From Planctomycetota bacterium (GTDB lineage: Bacteria; Planctomycetota; Phycisphaerae; Phycisphaerales; UBA5793), in contig JABFGK010000001.1 in the NCBI GenBank assembly GCA_013112555.1, forward strand, positions 310,001-374,000: a stretch of 64,000 nt of DNA, in the 5' to 3' direction. The notes below the pieces were generated by a model. It did not search any database and was not told where the DNA came from. It saw nothing but the letters and a program-made list of their open reading frames with translations. Of the stretch, positions 56,329 to 64,000 are shown one piece after another. The position numbers and the translations under genes were made by a program. Every line of letters starts with the position of its first letter. The first letter of the stretch is position 1.

Positions 56329-57765
56329 ATGACGCAGCACATGGTCCAGTCCAGCAAGCCATCCGGAGATCAGATTTCATCACAGGTCAGGCGAGATCTG
56401 CGCGCCAGTATCGGGGATGCGGTGGGGTACAGCTTCACCGTCGGACTCGGTGAGGCGTACATCGCAGCCTTTGCGCTGGCCGTGGGCATGGGGGAGGTGG
56501 TGACGGGCCTGGTGGCCACGCTTCCCATGCTGTTGGGATCGGTGCTGCAGTTGATGGCACCCGGCATGGCCCGGGCGCTGGGGTCGCTGAGACGATGGGT
56601 GCTGATCTGTGCGGTGGTTCAGAGCCTCAGTCTGGTCCCGCTCGGGTATGCAGCCTGGCACGGTCGTATTTCCGCGCCGGTTCTGTTGCTGATCGTGACG
56701 CTGTATTGGGCGGCAAACCTGTCAACCGGCCCAGCATGGAACACCTGGATCGGGACGCTGGTCCCCAAGCCGATTCGAGCCAATTACTTCGCGTTGCGAA
56801 GTCGGTTTGCTCAGGTTGCCGTGCTAATCGGGCTGGCTGTTGCCGGCTTGTCACTTCACTATGGGAAGCAGCAGGATCGAACGCTGACGGTGTTCTGTTT
56901 CCTCTTTCTGGCGGCAGCCATGTGTCGGCTGATATCGGCTTGGTTTCTGTCGCGCCACAGTGAACCCCAGCCGATCCCGAAGAACTACCGCATGGTTCCT
57001 TTCAAAGAGTTGCTGGGGCGCGTGCGCAGTGCCGCCGACGGGCGCCTGTTAGGGTACATGATTACGGTCCAGGTGTGTGTGCAGGTCTCCGGGCCGTTCT
57101 TCACCCCGTACATGCTCGGGCGGCTCCAGTTTTCCTACATGGAATATCTGATGCTGATCGCCGGTGCCTTTGTATCAAAGATCATTGCGTTTCCCCTGCT
57201 CGGCCGCTTTGCCGATCGCTACGGTGCGTCGGCCTTGCTGTGGTTTTCAGGGGTCGGCATCGTGCCGCTGTCTGCCTTCTGGATCGTTTCCGACCAATTG
57301 GTCTACTTGCTGGTCCTCCAAGTCTTTGCCGGTGCGATTTGGGCGGGGTACGAACTGGCCACGTTCCTCCTGCTGTTCGATCACATTGCCGAGCATGAGC
57401 GCACGAGCATTCTGACCGTATTCAACTTTGCCAACGCGCTGGCCATGGTCGGAGGCTCGCTGTTGGGCGGGACCGTACTCGGCGTCATGGGCGAAGTGAT
57501 CGGGTCGTATCATGTCGTATTCGTGATGTCCGGTGTGGCTCGTCTCGGGACCCTGTTTTTCCTGCGCGGTCTGGTCTCGCCGGCATCCCGCCCGAAGATG
57601 ATCCGCTTCGACGCCTTTTTCCCGCGCATCCTGGCTGTCCGGCCGTCACTCGGATCACTTGACCGCCCGCTTCTTCCCGAGGTGGACCAGGCCGATGAGG
57701 ACGGTGAATCATTGACCGGTGACGAACCAGAGCGGCAAGACAAGCCGGCTGCTCTCAGGACCTGA
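56329..57765 (+). CDS. MFS transporter
   Basis: A 478-residue membrane protein with about twelve hydrophobic segments. GLVATLPMLLGSVLQLMAPG, LYWAANLSTGPAWNTWIGTL and PLLGRFADRYGAS are typical MFS loops and helices; the last is the loop 8-9 version of the GxxxDRxGRR motif. The substrate is unknown. A charged tail of about 50 residues (EVDQADEDGESLTGDEPERQ) follows. ATG 56329 and the nearby ATG 56341 both lack a clear ribosome site; the frame is open to TTG 56257. Confidence 0.82.
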   Translation: MTQHMVQSSKPSGDQISSQVRRDLRASIGDAVGYSFTVGLGEAYIAAFALAVGMGEVVTGLVATLPMLLGSVLQLMAPGMARALGSLRRWVLICAVVQSLSLVPLGYAAWHGRISAPVLLLIVTLYWAANLSTGPAWNTWIGTLVPKPIRANYFALRSRFAQVAVLIGLAVAGLSLHYGKQQDRTLTVFCFLFLAAAMCRLISAWFLSRHSEPQPIPKNYRMVPFKELLGRVRSAADGRLLGYMITVQVCVQVSGPFFTPYMLGRLQFSYMEYLMLIAGAFVSKIIAFPLLGRFADRYGASALLWFSGVGIVPLSAFWIVSDQLVYLLVLQVFAGAIWAGYELATFLLLFDHIAEHERTSILTVFNFANALAMVGGSLLGGTVLGVMGEVIGSYHVVFVMSGVARLGTLFFLRGLVSPASRPKMIRFDAFFPRILAVRPSLGSLDRPLLPEVDQADEDGESLTGDEPERQDKPAALRT

Positions 57766-57818
57766 GCCACTTCCCACATTCCATGTCATCGCACAATACC
57801 GGTCTAAGATGACGGGCC

Positions 57819-58922
57819 ATGACGCACATGTACTTCCTTGCCGATGCATATTTCCACCGCCTTGATCCGTTTGTCATCGAGTTCCGCGAAGGGTTCGGGA
57901 TTCGGTGGTACGGGGTCGCTTACGCAGCGGGCTTTCTGGTCGCGTGGCTGTTGGCCCGCGCGTGGGCCCGTCGCGGGCTTGTGCCGTTATCGCCGCAACA
58001 GATTGGCGATTTCATGATCACGGCCATCCTCGGCGTCCTGTTGGGGGGCCGGGTCGGCTGGGTGTTGTTCTACAGCCCGCAGGCACTCTGGACGTTTGAT
58101 TCACAGATTCCCTACTGGGAGGTGCTGGCAATTCATCGGGGCGGGATGGCCAGTCATGGGGGCGTGATCGGCGTCACAGTGGCCATGGTCTGGTATGGCA
58201 GGCGGCACGGCGTCTCGGCACTGCAGTTGCTCGACTTCGGCGTCCTGGTTACGCCGATCGGCCTCATGTTCGGCCGGATTGCCAACTTCATCAACAGTGA
58301 GTTGCGTGGCGTCGTGTGCGCAGATGACTTCCCGCTGGCAGTGAAGTTCCCGAAGGAGATCATCGAGGAGTGGGGGGTTGATCAACTCCGGCAGGTCACG
58401 GAGGCCGCCCGATACCTCGACTCGTCCCGGGCTGCCTGGGCTGCCCCGCTCGACATGGCGAGCGACTTCCGGGCACAGGGCATGGAACTTCCGGATTCGC
58501 TGATACACACGCTCGAGGGCATGCGCCTTTCGGTGTACAGCGCGGTGATGAACGGCAATCAATATGTGATCGAGGTCGTGGCACCGGTGTTGCCGTCACG
58601 CCATCCCTCGCAGTTGTATCAGGCAGCAGCCGAAGGACTCGTACTCGGCGGGCTTTTGTGGCTCATCTGGCTCATCTGGAAGCCGAAACACGCGGGCGTG
58701 CTCGGCTCGCTGTTTCTGGTCATCTACGGGATCCTCAGGATCGTGACGGAAATCTGGCGGTTGCCCGATGAAGGGGTCGAGCGCATCATGGGCCTGAGTC
58801 GCGGGCAGTTGCTCAGCACGTTCATGATCGTCTTCGGCCTCGCGCTGGTGTTCTGGCTGGTCAGACGACCACTCCCTCCGAGCGAGCAGGAGCAAGAGGA
58901 ACCGGCTCAGCCGAAGTCATAG
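57819..58922 (+). CDS. lgt: Prolipoprotein diacylglyceryl transferase
   Basis: A 367-residue inner-membrane enzyme that adds diacylglycerol to the lipobox cysteine of prolipoproteins. IRWYGVAYAAGF, LGGRVGWVLFY, MASHGGVIG and GRIANFINSELRG (near residue 151; usually GRIGNFINGE) are the family motifs, and RHPSQLYQAAAEG matches the periplasmic RxPSQLY segment. It is longer than the usual 290 residues because of an insert near 170-250. It would modify the lipoproteins encoded here, such as CusC, the 42706 protein and the Tat isomerase. Its end overlaps the convergent gene by 16 bp. Confidence 0.92.
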   Translation: MTHMYFLADAYFHRLDPFVIEFREGFGIRWYGVAYAAGFLVAWLLARAWARRGLVPLSPQQIGDFMITAILGVLLGGRVGWVLFYSPQALWTFDSQIPYWEVLAIHRGGMASHGGVIGVTVAMVWYGRRHGVSALQLLDFGVLVTPIGLMFGRIANFINSELRGVVCADDFPLAVKFPKEIIEEWGVDQLRQVTEAARYLDSSRAAWAAPLDMASDFRAQGMELPDSLIHTLEGMRLSVYSAVMNGNQYVIEVVAPVLPSRHPSQLYQAAAEGLVLGGLLWLIWLIWKPKHAGVLGSLFLVIYGILRIVTEIWRLPDEGVERIMGLSRGQLLSTFMIVFGLALVFWLVRRPLPPSEQEQEEPAQPKS

Positions 58923-59506
58923 CCGCATTCCGGGCATCGCCCGTTCGACAGGTTGCCACGAAGGTCATACCCGCACTGAAAGCAGATTCGTCGTGAGGAA
59001 GCAGCGGCTTCGACGCGCAAGTGAAGGGTACGCTTCATGATCAGGCCGTACACGATTGAGGCGATCAGGCAGGGGATGAGAATGATCATCCACGGTGCCA
59101 GCCCCCAGACCCAGCGGTTCGAGTCGAGGTAGTGCCACAACGGGAGGATCACGGCCAGCCCCAGGATTGACAGACCGATCAGGGCAGCCGGTGCCCAGGT
59201 GAACTGACGGAGGATCGTGACGTGTTTGACCGGTTCTGACGCCCAGGCCCGATTCGGGTTGGCAGCGTCCATAATCGGGGCGACCGCAAACAGCCAGATA
59301 CAGGTGACGGACCAGACGGCGACCCCAGGCCACCAGACGAGCATCCACCAGCGTTGGACCGGCCAGGTGAGCCATTGGTCGATCAGCGGTTTCGTACACA
59401 GGAAGCAGGCCAGCAGGAGTCCGAGAGAGACTTTCCACCACCAGCCCCATTGCCGGCTCTTTCCAATGTCGATCGTGGGTGTTGCCTGAACGGTTGCCCG
59501 GCTCAT
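58907..59506 (-). CDS. Membrane protein with C-terminal double-Cys zinc ribbon
   Basis: A 199-residue protein. About four to five membrane segments (KVSLGLLLACFLCTK, WWMLVWWPGVAVWSVTCIWL, APAALIGLSILGLAVILPL, WMIILIPCLIASIVYGLIM) are followed by a cytoplasmic zinc ribbon CFQCGYDLRG...GRCPECGYDFG. This ribbon form is very common in planctomycete membrane proteins of unknown role. The start at 59506 avoids overlap with alaS; the frame is open to 59695. No good ribosome site is visible. Confidence 0.75.
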   Translation of the reverse strand: MSRATVQATPTIDIGKSRQWGWWWKVSLGLLLACFLCTKPLIDQWLTWPVQRWWMLVWWPGVAVWSVTCIWLFAVAPIMDAANPNRAWASEPVKHVTILRQFTWAPAALIGLSILGLAVILPLWHYLDSNRWVWGLAPWMIILIPCLIASIVYGLIMKRTLHLRVEAAASSRRICFQCGYDLRGNLSNGRCPECGYDFG

Positions 59507-59673
59507 ACCGGTCTGTTCGTCGATACCGGCCGTTGGGTTCCGTACTGTTTTACCGGATGGCAGCCCGGGAGTGTGACGACTGCTATGGTTTGCCCTTTCG
59601 AGCCGATTGATATCACAAGCGACCCGGCGGCAGCCGGGCACCGGAATACCGGACCACAGGGAGCCTTTGCACC

Positions 59674-62520
59674 ATGCCCATGCGCTCAGCCGCACAGATT
59701 CGTCAGGAGTTCATCGACTTCTTCGTGGAGCTTCACGGCCATACGTTTGCCCCGTCGTCGCCGGTCGTGCCACACGATGATCCAACCCTCCTGTTTGCCA
59801 ATGCCGGGATGAATCAGTTCAAGGACGTCTTTCTCGGGACCGGCACCCGGGACTTCAATCGCGCTGTCAATACACAAAAGTGTATCCGGGCAGGCGGAAA
59901 GCACAATGATCTGGAGGACGTCGGGAAGGACCACTATCACCACACCTTCTTTGAGATGCTTGGGAACTGGTCGTTCGGCGACTACTTCAAAGAGGATGCG
60001 ATCACGTGGGCCTGGCAGTTGCTCACGCAGGTGTGGGAACTCGATAAGAATCGGCTGTACGCGACCGTCTTCGGCGGTGATGAGAAAGACGGCTTGCCGG
60101 CCGACACCGAGGCGGAGGAACTCTGGCGCGACGTGACTGATATCGACCCAAGCCACATCACCCGCTGGGATCGGAAAGACAACTTCTGGGAAATGGGCGA
60201 AACCGGGCCGTGCGGTCCCTGTTCCGAGATTCACTATGACTTCACCGGCGATCTGTCCGGCGGTCCGTTGGTGAATACCGGGAGCGAGCAGGCCATCGAG
60301 ATCTGGAATCTCGTGTTCATCCAGTACAATCGGCAGAACGACGGGTCGCTCATCCCCTTGCCGGCCAAGCACGTTGATACCGGGATGGGGTTTGAGCGCA
60401 TCGCCCGTGTGATTCAGAATCGTGCCAGCAACTACGACATTGATCTCTGGACCCCGTTGTTCATGACGATCGAGCAGCGAAGCGGCGCCCGGGCCTATGG
60501 CGGTCGGCTCACCGACCCGATTGACGTGGCCTATCGAGTGATTGCCGATCACCTGCGCTGCCTGACGTTTGCGATTACCGACGGGGCCATGCCGGGCAAC
60601 GAAGGACGCGGGTATGTCCTGCGCCGGATTTTGCGCCGGGCCGTCCGCCATGCACGGCAGACACTTGGTGTCCCCGGACCGTTCCTCCATCAGTTGGTTC
60701 TGCCGCTGGTGGATTCGATGGGCGAGGTCTTCCCGGAACTCGGGAGGAATCCCGACCGTGTGATCGAAGTCGTCAAGGACGAGGAGGAGTCGTTCGGGCG
60801 GACACTGGATCGCGGCCTGACCCTGTTCAAGGAGGCAGCCAGAGCGGCGACGCATGAGGATGCCCGGGCCATCTCGGCCGATGATGCCTTCAAACTGCAC
60901 GATACCTATGGCTTCCCGGTCGATCTGACGCAGGTGATGGCTGAGGAGCGGGGGCTGAGCGTCGATCTGGACGGGTACGAGCGACTCATGGAGGAAGCGC
61001 GGCAGCGAGCCCGGGCAGCCGGCGCACGCGGCCCCGGGAAGGCCGGGACGAATCTGCAACTTGAAGGGGACCAGATTGCGCGGCTCAAGCACCTGAACGT
61101 GGAGCCGACCATCGACGAGGACAAGTTCCACGGCCGACGGATCCTGGCGCGCGTGAAAGCCATCTGGAACGGGAACGACTTCGACGAGCATACCTCGGCC
61201 ACGACGACCACGTCGGAAGTCACCGGCGTGATCACGAATCGGACGAACTTCTACGCCGAGATGGGTGGCCAAGTGGGGGACGTCGGCCGGATGTACACCG
61301 CCGACGGGTCGGCCGAGTTTCACGTGACGGATACGAAGGTCTTCGGTGGGTATGTGTTGCATATCGGGCGTGCGATGAAGGGCCGGCTCAGTGTGGCAGA
61401 CCAGGTGGAACTTGAGATCGACCGCTCACACCGAATGCCCATCATGCGGAATCACACGGGGACCCACCTGCTGAATCTTGCGCTGCGCGAGGTACTTGGT
61501 GATCAGGTTGATCAGAAGGGTTCGCTCGTCGCGCCGGATCGGCTCCGGTTTGACTTTGCACACAACTCGGCGGTGAAAGCGGACGAACTCGAACGGATCG
61601 CAGCCGCCGTCTCCGACCGGATTGCTGAGAATCTCGATGTGTTTGCCGAAGATGTCGCGTTGGATGAAGCCCAGGGGATTACCGGGCTGCGGGCTGTGTT
61701 CGGCGAGCGATACCCGGACCCGGTGCGCGTGGTCAGCATTGGTCGGCCGGTGACCGAACTTCGAGCCGATCCTGACAACGAACAGTGGCAGACGTATTCA
61801 GTCGAACTGTGCGGCGGGACGCATGTGCCGAGTACGAGCGAGATCGTCGGCCTGGCTATCACGCAGGAGGAATCCGTGGCCAGAGGGGTTCGGCGGATCG
61901 TGGCCGTTACCGGTTCCGAGGCGATCGAGGCCCAGGCTGCTGCCGAAGCCCTGGCAGAGCGGCTTGCCCAACTGGAAGTGGTCACCGGGGACCGTTTGCC
62001 GATTGAACTGGCGGAGTTGGTCGAGGAACTCGATCAGACGGTGGTCCCGCTTGAGTACAAGCATCGCCTGCGGTCACGGCTGGAGGTCCTGCAGGAGAAG
62101 GCCAGGACGATGCAGAAGCAGGCTGACAAGGAGGGTCGCGCCAACGTGGTCGAGCAGGCTCGGGCGCTCGCATCGACCTGCGCAGATCGGCCTGTCTGTA
62201 TCGGCGTGCTGGATGATGCGAATGCTGAGACACTGCGCGCCGCCATGGATGTGATTCGGTCTGCTTCGTCCGACAGGCAGGCAATGCTGATCATGTCAGC
62301 CGATCACGAGCAGAGCAAGGTGGCCATCCTCGCCTGGGTGCCGGATGCATTGATTGCCAAAGGGCTCAAGGCCGGCAACTGGGTGCGCGAGGTTGCCACA
62401 GTGTGCGGCGGCGGGGGCGGGGGGCGACCCGACATGGCCCAGGCAGGCGGCAAGGATCCGTCGAAAGTCGAGGATGCCCTGCACTGTGCCGGCGAATACG
62501 CAGCCCAGTTTGTTTCATGA
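59674..62520 (+). CDS. alaS: Alanyl-tRNA synthetase
   Basis: A 948-residue enzyme. The class II catalytic part begins with IRQEFIDFFVELHGHTF, then LLFANAGMNQFKDVFLG, YHHTFFEMLGNWSFGDYF and ETGPCGPCSEIHYD. The editing domain has the zinc ligands NHTGTHLLN near residue 593 and CGGTHVPS near 713. The C-terminal oligomerisation domain ends in CGGGGGGRPDMAQAGG. It charges tRNA-Ala and clears mischarged Ser or Gly. The coding frame starts 168 bp after the divergent zinc-ribbon gene, so the two share a promoter region. Confidence 0.97.
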   Translation: MPMRSAAQIRQEFIDFFVELHGHTFAPSSPVVPHDDPTLLFANAGMNQFKDVFLGTGTRDFNRAVNTQKCIRAGGKHNDLEDVGKDHYHHTFFEMLGNWSFGDYFKEDAITWAWQLLTQVWELDKNRLYATVFGGDEKDGLPADTEAEELWRDVTDIDPSHITRWDRKDNFWEMGETGPCGPCSEIHYDFTGDLSGGPLVNTGSEQAIEIWNLVFIQYNRQNDGSLIPLPAKHVDTGMGFERIARVIQNRASNYDIDLWTPLFMTIEQRSGARAYGGRLTDPIDVAYRVIADHLRCLTFAITDGAMPGNEGRGYVLRRILRRAVRHARQTLGVPGPFLHQLVLPLVDSMGEVFPELGRNPDRVIEVVKDEEESFGRTLDRGLTLFKEAARAATHEDARAISADDAFKLHDTYGFPVDLTQVMAEERGLSVDLDGYERLMEEARQRARAAGARGPGKAGTNLQLEGDQIARLKHLNVEPTIDEDKFHGRRILARVKAIWNGNDFDEHTSATTTTSEVTGVITNRTNFYAEMGGQVGDVGRMYTADGSAEFHVTDTKVFGGYVLHIGRAMKGRLSVADQVELEIDRSHRMPIMRNHTGTHLLNLALREVLGDQVDQKGSLVAPDRLRFDFAHNSAVKADELERIAAAVSDRIAENLDVFAEDVALDEAQGITGLRAVFGERYPDPVRVVSIGRPVTELRADPDNEQWQTYSVELCGGTHVPSTSEIVGLAITQEESVARGVRRIVAVTGSEAIEAQAAAEALAERLAQLEVVTGDRLPIELAELVEELDQTVVPLEYKHRLRSRLEVLQEKARTMQKQADKEGRANVVEQARALASTCADRPVCIGVLDDANAETLRAAMDVIRSASSDRQAMLIMSADHEQSKVAILAWVPDALIAKGLKAGNWVREVATVCGGGGGGRPDMAQAGGKDPSKVEDALHCAGEYAAQFVS

Positions 62521-62589
62521 TGGTGGACATTGACGTTGCGATCCCGGAGGTCGGCTGTCGCAACTCACAGAGACACAGGGGATACAGGG

Positions 62590-63591
62590 ATGTTCGAATC
62601 CAACCTGACTCGCCGCGACTTCCTGCGACATGCTACGGTCGGTACTGCAGTGCCGGCCGTGCTCGCTCCGGCGGCCCTGTTTTCACTGTGGGGCTGCCAG
62701 ACACAAGGACATGCAGATATGAAATCCAACGCAGCCGGCTCGACCCCGTTGTTTCGCATCTCGCTGGCAGAGTGGTCATTGCACCGGATGCTCCGTTCCG
62801 GCGAGCTTGACAATCTCGGCTTCCCGGCGTTTGCCCGGAGCGAGTTCGGGATAGACGGCGTGGAGTACGTCAATTCGTTCTTCAAGGACAAGGCACAGGA
62901 TACCGGCTATCTGACGGAACTGAAACAGCGGTGTGCTGATTCCAATGTCCGGAGTGTGCTGATCATGTGTGACGGGGAGGGTCGGCTCGGCGATCCGGAC
63001 GATGCCGCACGGACGACTGCAGTCGAGAACCACTATCGCTGGGTCGAGGCAGCCCGATTCCTCGGATGCCACAGCATTCGCGTCAACGCTGCATCTGAAG
63101 GCACCTACGAGCAGCAGCGTGATCTGGCCGCCGACGGCCTCCGCCGGCTGACCGAGTTCGGGGCTGAGCATGACATCGGCGTCATCGTGGAGAATCACGG
63201 CGGTCTGTCATCAAACGGGCAATGGCTGTCATCCGTCATTCAGTCTGTCGGGCTGCCCGGGTGCGGCACGTTGCCGGACTTCGGCAACTTCTGTCTTGAC
63301 TGGTCGCGAAGTGATGAGGCTGATGCCTGGTACGATCGGTACCGGGGCGTGAGCGAACTGATGCCCTTTGCCAAAGCCGTCAGTGCCAAGACGAACGACT
63401 TTAACGAGCAGGGCGATGAAACGCATACCGACTATCTTCGGATGATGCGGATCGTGCTGGAGGCTGGCTATCGGGGGTATGTCGGGATTGAATACGAGGG
63501 AGAAGGCCTGAGCGAGGTCGAGGGGATTCGCGCGACCCATGCACTGTTGGACCGTGTGCGTACCGAACTCGCTGCCGAGTATGCCGGCTGA
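62590..63591 (+). CDS. Tat-exported lipoprotein, sugar phosphate isomerase/epimerase family
   Basis: A 333-residue protein. The start carries a Tat motif (TRRDFLRH) and hydrophobic core ending in FSLWGC, so it should be folded in the cytoplasm, exported by Tat and lipidated. The mature part is a xylose-isomerase-like TIM barrel: [42 protein letters not shown] and [10 protein letters not shown] hold the likely metal ligands. Substrate is unknown. ATG 62590 is preceded by GGGGATACAGGG. It follows alaS by 69 bp and is convergent with ubiX. Confidence 0.87.
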   Translation: MFESNLTRRDFLRHATVGTAVPAVLAPAALFSLWGCQTQGHADMKSNAAGSTPLFRISLAEWSLHRMLRSGELDNLGFPAFARSEFGIDGVEYVNSFFKDKAQDTGYLTELKQRCADSNVRSVLIMCDGEGRLGDPDDAARTTAVENHYRWVEAARFLGCHSIRVNAASEGTYEQQRDLAADGLRRLTEFGAEHDIGVIVENHGGLSSNGQWLSSVIQSVGLPGCGTLPDFGNFCLDWSRSDEADAWYDRYRGVSELMPFAKAVSAKTNDFNEQGDETHTDYLRMMRIVLEAGYRGYVGIEYEGEGLSEVEGIRATHALLDRVRTELAAEYAG

Positions 63592-63594
63592 TCG

Positions 63595-64000
63595 CTACGG
63601 TGTGTCCTCGCCCCAGCGTCGCGACAGTGAATGGCTGACAATGCCCAACTGATCAAGCAGGCGGGCTGCCACGAAGTCCACGATATCGTCAAGTGACTGA
63701 GGCTGCAGATACCAGCCCGGATTGGCAGGAGCCACGATGGCCCCTGCCAATGCGAGCCGGCGCATGTTCTCGATATCAACCAATGACAGCGGGCTCTCCC
63801 GGTGGCACAGGACGAGCCGACGGCGCTCCTTGAGCGTCACCGCCGCCGCCCGGTACAGCAGGTTCGGCCCGAGGCCGCTTGCAATCATGCCCAGGCCGTT
63901 GCTTGAACAGGGGACGATCACCATGCCGTCATGGACAAACGTGCCGGAGGCGATCGCCGCCCCCACATCGTCGATCGGGTAGACGGTGATCAAACCTGCT
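63595..64000 (-). CDS. ubiX: Flavin prenyltransferase UbiX (5' part beyond window)
   Basis: The C-terminal 134 residues of UbiX are visible; the start lies to the right of the window. DVGAAIASGTFVHDGMVIVPCS, LGMIASGLGPNLLYRAAAVTLKE, RRRLVLCHRESPLSL and LAGAIVAPANPGWYLQPQS are the family blocks. UbiX prenylates FMN to make the cofactor of UbiD decarboxylases. The frame continues as AGLITVYPIDD to the edge. It ends only 3 bp from the Tat isomerase end, with no terminator visible. Confidence 0.9.
   Translation of the reverse strand, partial: AGLITVYPIDDVGAAIASGTFVHDGMVIVPCSSNGLGMIASGLGPNLLYRAAAVTLKERRRLVLCHRESPLSLVDIENMRRLALAGAIVAPANPGWYLQPQSLDDIVDFVAARLLDQLGIVSHSLSRRWGEDTP

Noticed and set aside
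62590-62610. TGTTCGAATCCAAC resembles a tRNA T-arm
   Set aside because: It is the start of the Tat isomerase coding sequence and no acceptor or anticodon stem surrounds it.

Overview
The window is a GC-rich, gene-dense bacterial chromosome segment. It most resembles a planctomycete, possibly of the class Phycisphaerae; this is inferred from gene content and style, not from a marker search. Supporting signs are a membrane protein ending in a CxxCGYDLRG...RCPECG zinc ribbon, xylose-isomerase-like sugar-phosphate isomerases (one a Tat lipoprotein), a periplasmic tricorn-type protease, an ECF sigma factor, very acidic linkers, and rpoB and rpoC that are not joined to ribosomal protein genes. I see no rRNA, tRNA, CRISPR array, insertion sequence or prophage.

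Layout: (1) 1-8334, a divergent metabolic locus. Two fold-type II PLP enzymes lie leftward. A rightward operon encodes a YgfK-like iron-sulfur protein that lacks the central flavin domain, followed by the molybdopterin, [2Fe-2S] and FAD subunits of a xanthine-dehydrogenase-type hydroxylase. (2) 8339-13537, leftward: tricorn protease, a TPR-YggX fusion and a DUF167 protein. (3) 13824-23280: rpoB, a sulfotransferase gene, rpoC and a strong terminator. (4) 23301-28930: a sugar-phosphate isomerase (leftward), then a CheA-like kinase, CheX-like protein, CheY and a FapA homologue split by a +1 frameshift at CTT TGA. (5) 29011-33275: YgfZ, M42 aminopeptidase, a frameshifted lipoprotein and a FliN/SpoA-domain protein. 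(6) 33513-41600: a Cus-type heavy-metal efflux operon headed by a Cys-rich secreted protein. (7) 41603-43455: a strange Cys-rich, aromatic, basic 179-residue protein with its own terminator, a 0.5-kb gene-free gap and a lipoprotein. (8) 43576-46298: ECF sigma factor, a putative membrane regulator and a secreted Gly-rich/helical protein. (9) 46377-56191: a peptide-type ABC transporter with two OppC-like and one OppB-like permeases carrying large insertions, a binding protein, one ATPase and a class-V PLP enzyme that appears to start at AUU. (10) 56329-64000: MFS transporter, lgt, a zinc-ribbon membrane protein, alaS, a Tat-lipoprotein isomerase and the 3' part of ubiX.

The points most worth follow-up are the 179-residue Cys-rich protein at 41672-42211, the CTT TGA frameshift in the FapA gene, the flavin-less YgfK with its molybdenum hydroxylase and PLP enzymes, the enlarged three-permease ABC system, the probable AUU start at 54959, and the sulfotransferase gene between rpoB and rpoC. 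Start codons were chosen by ribosome-binding sites and family alignment from memory; no database search was possible.
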